Positions 56,754 to 64,000 of a stretch of 64,000 nt of DNA are shown here, piece after piece. The notes under the pieces were generated by a model. It ran no database searches. It was not told the origin of the DNA and worked only from the letters and a program-made list of their open reading frames with translations. The position numbers and the translations under genes were made by a program. Numbering within the stretch: the first letter of the stretch is position 1; the number at the start of each line of letters is the position of its first letter. Source of the DNA: Manihot esculenta (lineage: Eukaryota; Streptophyta; Magnoliopsida; Malpighiales; Euphorbiaceae); the NCBI RefSeq assembly GCF_001659605.2, contig NC_035164.2, positions 18,694,000 to 18,757,999 on the forward strand, in the 5' to 3' direction.

Positions 56754-59700
56754 TCAAAATAAATATGGATACTGCTGAAGCATAGACTCCCGCGTCTCCA
56801 AGGTGCACTCTTCTAGATTATGGTGGTTCCATAGGACTTTCACCATCGGAATCTCCTTGTTCCTTAGCTGTCTGATCTGTGTGTCCAGAATCCGCACTGG
56901 CTGCTCGATATAGGTGAGATCTGTAAGAATCTCCACCTCAGGCTCACTCAAAACCTGATTCGGATCTGACACAAACTGCCGTAGCATAGAAACATGAAAT
57001 ACCGGGTGAATTCTCTCCATAGAAGCAGGTAAATCCAGCTTATATGACACATTTCCGATCCTCTGCAAAACCTCAAAGGGTCTAATGTATCGTGGAGCTA
57101 ACTTACCCTTCTTCCCAAAACGAACCACTCCCTTCATTGGAGACACTTTCAGCAATACCCAAGTACCCTCCTGGAACTCTAACTGTTTTCTGTGAACGTC
57201 TGCATAACTTTTCTGTCTACTCTGCGCTGTTCTGATTCTCTCTCTGATCATAGGCACCACTCGACTGGTAATCTCTACTAACTCTGGCCCTGCAAGAGCC
57301 TTTTCTCCTATTTCATCCCAACAAACAGGTGATCTGCACTTCCTCCCATACAAAGCTTCATAAGGAGCCATCCCTATGCTAGCATGATGGCTGTTATTGT
57401 AGGCAAACTCCACCAGAGGTAGATGCTGCCTCCAAGAACCGCCAAAGTCTAACACACAGTCGAAGCATATCCTCTAGGGTCTGGATGGTCCTCTCTGACT
57501 GTCCATCATTCTGTGGGTGGAAAACAGTGCTAAAATCCAATCGCGTGCCCATCGCACTCTGCAGACTTCGCCAAAATCTGGAGGTAAACTGAGGTCCTCT
57601 GTCTGGAACTCCATGTAATCTCACTATCTCATCCAGATATATCTGTGCCAATTTATCCACAGAATAGTTACTCCGTACTGGAAGAAAATGAGCAGATTTC
57701 GTGAGTCTGTCCACAATCACCCATATAGAGTCTATCCTGTTGGACGCTGCTGGTAAACCCACGACAAAATCCATAGCTATGTTCTCCCATTTCCACTCTG
57801 GAATTGGCAGTGGGTTAAGCATTCCAGCTGGTTTTTGATGCTCTAGTTTCACCCTCTGGCAAACCTCACAGGCTGTCATAAACTGTGCCACTTCTTTCTT
57901 CATGGCTGGCCACCAATAGACCCTTTTCAGATCCTGGTACATCTTGGTGGCTCCTGGGTGAACACTATACCTCGCATTATGAGCTTCCCTCATAATGTCT
58001 TCCTTTACACTGCTCCTATCTGGTACACAAAGGCGACTCCCATAGCGGAGGATCCCTTTACTGTCAAATCTAAACTCTGCACTGTTGCCTGACTGAACAG
58101 TCCTGGCAATTTTCATCAACTCTGGGTCCTCGTGCTATTTCTGAGCTATCTGCTCCAGAAACACAGGTGTCACTCTCATCTGTGCTATCAATGCACCTGT
58201 ACCAGACAACTCTAGCTGTAATCCCTCTGCGAAGAGCTTATAAAGCTCCATCACTACTGGTCTCCGCTCTACTGCTATATGGGATAAACTGCCTACTGAC
58301 TTCCGGCTTAGGGCGTCTGCCACAACATTCGCCTTACCCGGATGATACTGGATCTTACAATCATAATCACTGAGCAATTCTACCCATCTTCTCTGCCTCA
58401 AATTCAGTTCTCTCTGACTCAAGATGTACTGTAAACTCTTGTGATCAGTGAAGATCTCGCATTTAACCCCATAGAGGTAATGCCGCCACATCTTGAGTGC
58501 AAAAATAACTGCTGCCATCTCAAGGTCATGGGTAGGGTAATTCAACTCGTGCTTCTTCAATTGTCTAGAAGCATAAGCTATCACCCTATCACTTTGCATC
58601 AAAACACAGCCCAATCCCACTCGAGATGCATCACAGAACACTGTGAAATCCTCATTACTGACAGGCAGAGCTAACACTGGTGCTGTTGTCAATCTCCTCT
58701 TGAGCTCCTCAAAGCTCTCCTCGCATTGGTCTGACCAGACAAACTTCTGGTTCTTCTGAGTCAGTTTGGTCATAGGAGCTGCTATCTTTGAGAAGTTCTG
58801 AACGAACCTCCTGTAGTAACCTGCCAGTCCCAGAAAGCTTTTAATCTCAGTCACTGTAGTGGGTCTGGGCCAGTTAGCTACAGCCTCTATCTTCTTGGGG
58901 TCTACCTCAATACCCTCTGCTGATACTACATGTCCCAAGAAGGAAATGCTCCTCAACCAAAACTCACACTTCGAGAACTTGGCATATAAACCATGCTCTC
59001 TCAGTGTCTGCAGAACTATCCTCAGATGCTGGGCATGCTCCTCTGCATCTCTAGAATACACTAAAATATCATCGATGAAAACAATGACAAAGTGATCCAG
59101 AAACTCACTGAAAACTCTGTTCATGAGATCCATGAATGCTGCAGGGGCGTTAGTCAACCCGAATGGCATCACTAAGAACTCATAATGCCCATATCTAGTT
59201 CGAAAAGCTGTCTTTGGCACATCTGCCTCTCTGACTCTCAACTGATGATACCCGGATCTCAGATCTATTTTAGAGAAACAACCCGCTCCAGCTAGCTGGT
59301 CAAATAGATCATCAATCCTAGGTAAAGGATATCTATTCTTGGTAGTGACCTTGTTCAACTGTCTGTAGTCGATACAAAGTCTGAGGGATCCATCCTTCTT
59401 TCTGACGAAGAGCACTGGAGCACCCCAAGGTGAGGTACTGGGGCGGATGAAACCCTTATCTACCAAATCCTGCAACTGCTCTTTCAACTCCTTTAACTCT
59501 GCTGGCGCCATCCTGTAGGGAGGAATAGAGATAGGTCTGGTACCAGGCAGTAATTCTATTTCAAACTCTATCTCCCTACCAGGTGGTAGTCCTGGAAGTT
59601 TGTCTGGGAACACATCGAGAAACTCTCGGACTACTGGTACTGTAGCTGGTTCCCTAACCTGACTGTCTAGCTCTCTCACATGAGCTAGAAACCCCTGACA

Positions 59701-61668
59701 ACCCCTCCGAAGCAAACGACGAGCCTGAAGGGCTGAAATCATACCTCTGGGTGTACCTCTCCTGTCTCCTCTGAAGACACACTCTAACCCATCCTGGTCT
59801 CTGAGACTAACTATCTTCTCTCTACAGTCCAAAGTAACACTATATGCAGATAGCCAATCCATCCCTAGAATGACATCAAAATCTGTCAAATCTAGAACCA
59901 CAAGGTCAGCTGGAAGGCATCTACCCTCTATGAATACTGGACTGAAACGACAGACTGACACTGCCACTGATGGGTCACACTTGGGTCCACTGACCTAGAG
60001 AGGATACTCTAACTCAGAACTGATCAAACCCAATCTCTCTATGGCTCTCGAAGCAATAAAGGAATGAGAAGCACCGGGGTCCATCAAAGCATACACATCT
60101 GAACACCCAATGATGAGATTACCTGACACCACTGTGTTCGACATGTTAGCCTCCTCCTGTGTCACAGTGAAAATCCGTGCTGGGGCTACCGGATTTCCAC
60201 CTCGGGAACCTGCTGCTGAAGTAGAGGCTGCCCCTCTCCCTCTACCTCTGCCACTACTCTGAGGCATGACTGGAGCTGCTGGCTGTACACCTGGCTGTAC
60301 TACACTGCCTGAACTCATCTGTTGGGATGGTGCAAAAGTCACCTGAGGACAATTCCGAGCAATATGCCCTTCCTGTCCACATCTAAAACAAGCTGTAGAT
60401 CCCAACCGACAAGCTCCTCCATGTGGTCTTCCGCATCTTCTACATATTGGAGCTGTGCCAGAGCTTGAGCCACTACCTATTCCCAGACCAGACTTGACTT
60501 TATTCCAGAACTTACTTTTTGTTCCTTTTGCTCTATCCCATCTCTTGCTGCCTGAAGTTCCTGAACTGGGGGCCTTAGAACCCGAAGCCTGTGCCTTTGA
60601 CTGTTTCTGAATATTGGCACTAGCTTCTCTTTTCCTGGCTGCATCCACTATAGTGTGGAAACTCTCCTTCTCTGCTGGAAGAATCAAGGAAGAATACCTG
60701 GGATGCAGTCTCATAGTATATCTCCTTGCCTTCTTCTGATCAGTATTATAGGCTTGACCCACATACTGAAGCAAATCTAGGAATTTATCTATAAACTCAT
60801 CGACACTCATCTCATCTGTCTGTCTCAACTGCTCAAATTCAATTACTTTCATCTCCCTGGAGCTATCAGGAAAAGCCCACCCTGCAAACTCATTGGCGAA
60901 CTCTCCCCATGACATACTGTTCACCCTGGGCTCCATATAGTTCTTGAATCATTCTCGAGCTTTCTTACACTTAAGTGTAAACCCTGCCATCTCAATGGCT
61001 CTACTATCATCTGCTCCCAATTCACTGGTTATCATCCTAACTGATCTGAGGTATTCAAATGGATCATCTCCCGTGTTATATTTAGGAGCATCCAATTTCA
61101 AGTACTCCGTCATTTGCACTTTACCTCCAGATGAGCTAGGTTGATGTCTGTCAACAACAGGGGCTACTGGTTCTGGTGGTGGTAGTACTGGGTCATTTAG
61201 CTCTGGGTGTGCTGCACTTGGATGGGTAGGGGAAGGTGGATACATAGGATATGGTGGGTAATAATGAGGATAAGGCATATATGGCATGTAAGGAGGATAT
61301 GGGACAAAACTAGAGTACTCCGACATACCTCCCATCGGATACTCTGGGTCCTGCGGAAAGGCTGGATAGCCAAAACCTGAGGCCTGAGCGCCTCCCTGCG
61401 ACTCTCTCATACCTTCCTCAAATCTGCCTATACCCATACTGTCATCTCTAGACTGGTCAATCTCCATAGCCTCCCTCCTTTCCTCTGATCTTCCTCCCCT
61501 AGCTGTTCCCCTTCTGCTCTCGTCGACAGACCTTCGAGGGTCTATTGACGTACCTTCCCTGCTAGATCTCTGAGACCTTGCCCTTGGCAATGCAGGAGGA
61601 CGAGCAGCTGTTCTCTCACTCTCTGGTGGGACTCCAGTCAATCGAGCTGATCGACGAGTTCCTCGCAT
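56754..61668 (-). pseudogene. Element H gag-pol polyprotein, broken by point changes
   Basis: From MRGTRRSARL (ATG at 61666-61668) the frame gives a Pro/Tyr-rich region, gag, CCHC knuckle CFRCGQEGHIARNC, protease [11 protein letters not shown] with an intact FIDD box (about 59070), RNase H, integrase and the chromodomain-like tail EIPMVKVLW...QQYPYLF. It runs in one frame across gag and pol, as in many Del/Tekay-type elements. Breaks: TGA at 60949-60951 (Trp in B), TAG at 59995-59997 (Trp in B), TAG at 58135-58137 (Gln in B), a 2-bp deletion near 57457, and a 15-bp in-frame loss near 57606 just before integrase DRGPQF. Confidence 0.94.
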
Positions 61669-61698
61669 CTTTACTCTCTGTAACACATAACATAGCAC

Positions 61699-61866
61699 TT
61701 TAGCACATAAACATCACATATCAATAAGGCACATGCATAACTCATGGCATTAAACAGATAGGACTCAATACCCTATCCTAGTGGACATGATTTCCTTGTT
61801 GTGCTTGACCACTTCTAACCTTTATGAGCCCGACACTTTCTCTATCGGTCCGATCATTTGAACCTA
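61699..61866 (-). other. Element H untranslated leader
   Basis: This is the short leader between the primer site and gag. The corresponding region is deleted in B. Confidence 0.75.
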
Positions 61867-61880
61867 GGGCTCTGATACCA
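61867..61880 (-). other. Element H primer-binding site
   Basis: Minus-strand TGGTATCAGAGCCC lies three bases from the 5' LTR and is the initiator tRNA-Met type. Confidence 0.92.
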
Positions 61881-61883
61881 ATC

Positions 61884-64000
61884 TGTAACGACCCCAAAAT
61901 GGACCGTCACCGGCGCTAGGATTCAGGCCGGCTTAAGGCCGCCAGAACCCGTAGCAAGCCTGCTATACTCTTTGTGTACCTGTAACACTCATACATGATC
62001 ATACATTTTCTGTGAAAATAAAAACTCTTTTCTGAAACAAGGCTTAACCTGTGCATGCACTATCTCTGTACTCTGTACCCCTGACTAGAGCTTGCTCTAG
62101 ATGGGTTAACTCATACCTGTTAAGCCTGGTTTTTCACATACATTAAAACATATATACATATACAGATCATGTACATAACAAACATCACTAAGTCAAGCAC
62201 ATTTCTAACGTTATACACAACTGGTACATCTCTTTAATATTACATGTCCACTCTAAGCTATTACAAATCTCTTTACTCTTTTTGTACTCTGTGGATCTCC
62301 TCTGTATACTGTATACTGAACCTGCAAAACTGGGGTTAAGGTAGTGGGATGAGCTCTATAGCCCAGTGAGTAGACCAGTAAAACATCTCATTAAAATATG
62401 ATCTCATGGAATGCATCACAACACAGCCAAGTCACATCAAAGGTAAACCTGTCACCACATAGTCCCGGTAACTCTGCCGTGCCAGGGTGTAGAATCGAGC
62501 ACATTGTCTTCCTGTCATATATATATATATGTGTATATAACACCTCTGTACTTACCATTGTCAGGGCGTAGTCAAAGGCTCCTGGACTTCTCTATACCTG
62601 CCAGGGCGTAGTCAAAGGCTCCTGGACTTTTCTCAGAGACTATTGGATCATTCAGCATTCACCCACATCAACAAATAACAATGCAATGCAACACATTCGT
62701 GAATTTTAATGCAATCAGCCTACTGTATACTCATGATGCATGAATTATGCTAAAAGCATTTTATGGCTCACTTAAAAGCAGTAAGTTTAGTTCCACTCAC
62801 CTCTGGCTAACTGGACTGACTCTGCAGGCTCTGAAAACTCTGGAGCAGACCTCACTGCTGCTCTCTCTAGTTCCTCTAGTCTGTACCTATACAGATAGAC
62901 TCAACTGAGGGACCAAACTAGCTTATGAGCAACTCTAAGAAACTCCCCAAGAATCCCCTTAACCTCACTCTAAAACTCATGCAAAGCATGCAAAGGAAAA
63001 CTGGACAGAACACTTTCGGCGGCAGGTTCGGCGGCCGAAAGTCCTCTCCAGAAATGAAACTCATGCACCTTCGGCGGCTGAATCTCTACTTTCGGCAGCC
63101 GAACCCTTTCGGGGGCAAGTTTCGGAGGCTGAAAGGCACTCCAGAGACGAAAGTCTCTAACCTTCGGTGGCACCTTCGGCGGCCGAACTCCCCTCTAGAG
63201 CCGAAAGTCCAAAAGCTCGGGGGCAAGCTTGGGCAGCCGAAGCCACCTCCTCATGGGTTCAGCGGCCGAATGTGCCTTCGGCGGCCGAACTTGAGTTCAT
63301 CCGCAAGGCAGAAACTTGCTCTGCCTCTCGCCAAAAGCACAAAAACCCTCTCAACCTCAACCGCCTCAATTCCTCAACTTGCATACACTCATGTATATGC
63401 TCCAAGGGGTCAAAAACTACCTTAAAACCCCAAACACACAACACATACAACATAGAAACAAGGTTAACTCACAAAATCATCAAAACATCCCAAATAACCC
63501 TATTCATGCAACTCTCTCCCATAACCGCATAAAACCTTCAGAAAACATAAAAACAAGCTTAGGATCTTCACTTACCTCTTGAAACCAAGAAGATGAACGA
63601 TCCCAACGTGGAGTTTTGGAGCAACTCTCCTTCAAACTCTCCAACATTCACAATTTTGTGTTTTTAGCTCAAAACCTTCAAAATAACATAAAAACTAATC
63701 AAATATTTGCAAGATTGGATGAAAACATGAAAGAATACTTACAAAGGACAGGGTCTCACCTCAGAAAGTGAAAGAAAACAGTGATGTTTATCCTTTCAAC
63801 CGACTGAGGGCCATTTATAGGTGGCTGGCCAGACCACCTTCGGCGGCCACACGTGAAACCGAAAGCCATGCATGTTCGGCGGTCGAACCTCAACTTCGGC
63901 GGCCGAACCTGGCTTTTCTGCCTTGGTTCATTTCATTCAAAAACTCATTTCCTTATGCTTTAAAACTTATGAACATATCAAAACAAGATAGAAAAACATA
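61884..64000 (-). repeat. Element H 5' LTR, cut by the window edge
   Basis: This matches 54444 to about 56560. Two hairpin minisatellite units (62565-62625) compare with three in the 3' LTR. It has two extra palindrome-bearing insertions (near 63166 and 63895). TATAAAT is at 63813-63819 and CACGTG at 63850-63855 on the minus strand. Confidence 0.93.

Larger units (their letters stand above)
54444..64000 (-). mobile_element. Ty3/gypsy chromovirus-type element H, right end outside the window
   Basis: 3' LTR 54444-56674, polypurine tract 56675-56690, gag-pol 61668 down to 56754, primer site 61867-61880, and 5' LTR from 61884 to the window edge. It is the same family as B and keeps the layout B has lost: complete leader, primer site and a gag-pol in one frame apart from point damage. 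The LTRs are very similar, which suggests recent insertion. The target duplication cannot be checked because the right end is missing; the left flank is CACTT. Confidence 0.94.

Overview
This is plant nuclear DNA, almost certainly from a eudicot. There is one host gene, a two-exon nuclear gene for the mitochondrial Clp protease subunit ClpP2. Everything else recognisable is plant transposon sequence: Ty1/copia and Ty3/gypsy LTR elements with initiator tRNA-Met primer sites, and a broken hAT transposase. No rRNA or tRNA gene, CRISPR array or bacterial-type operon was seen. Species cannot be fixed from the sequence alone.

Left block (1-36.4 kb) is one deeply nested insertion. The oldest layer is a minus-strand hAT transposase pseudogene, with pieces at 1-432, 34268-34690 and 35654-36411. 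A Ty1/copia element (433-34267, target duplication AAAAA) sits inside its coding region. The copia pol was later hit by three insertions: solo LTR A (4299-17537), solo LTR D (19388-21625) and a gag-only gypsy element E (21878-32485). A carries gypsy element B (6202-17183), and B's 5' LTR carries solo LTR C (14667-16881). E carries solo LTR G in its gag and solo LTR J1 in its 5' LTR. Almost every boundary shows TG...CA ends and a 5-bp target duplication, so the order of events can be read directly. After the copia insertion, a 1.34-1.39 kb segment spanning its 3' LTR and the hAT flank was tandemly duplicated (33350-36082).

Middle block (36.4-41.5 kb) is low-copy DNA with the CLPP2 gene (38450-40075).

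Right block (41.5-64 kb): a roughly 0.6-kb tandemly duplicated unit of unknown function was split by a non-autonomous LTR element I (41909-51729, target duplication CTATC). I contains solo LTR F (45431-49504), which contains solo LTR J2 (46737-48304). A second chromovirus-type gypsy element H (54444 to beyond 64000) closes the window.

Elements A, B, C, D, F, G and H belong to one gypsy superfamily whose 2.2-2.5 kb LTRs carry arrays of a short palindrome (TTCGGCGGCCGAA and variants). None of the retroelements has an intact coding region. The most interesting signals are the family-specific palindrome arrays inside LTRs, the hairpin minisatellite in the same LTRs, and a few chimeric or duplicated junctions. 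I found no convincing undescribed gene system.
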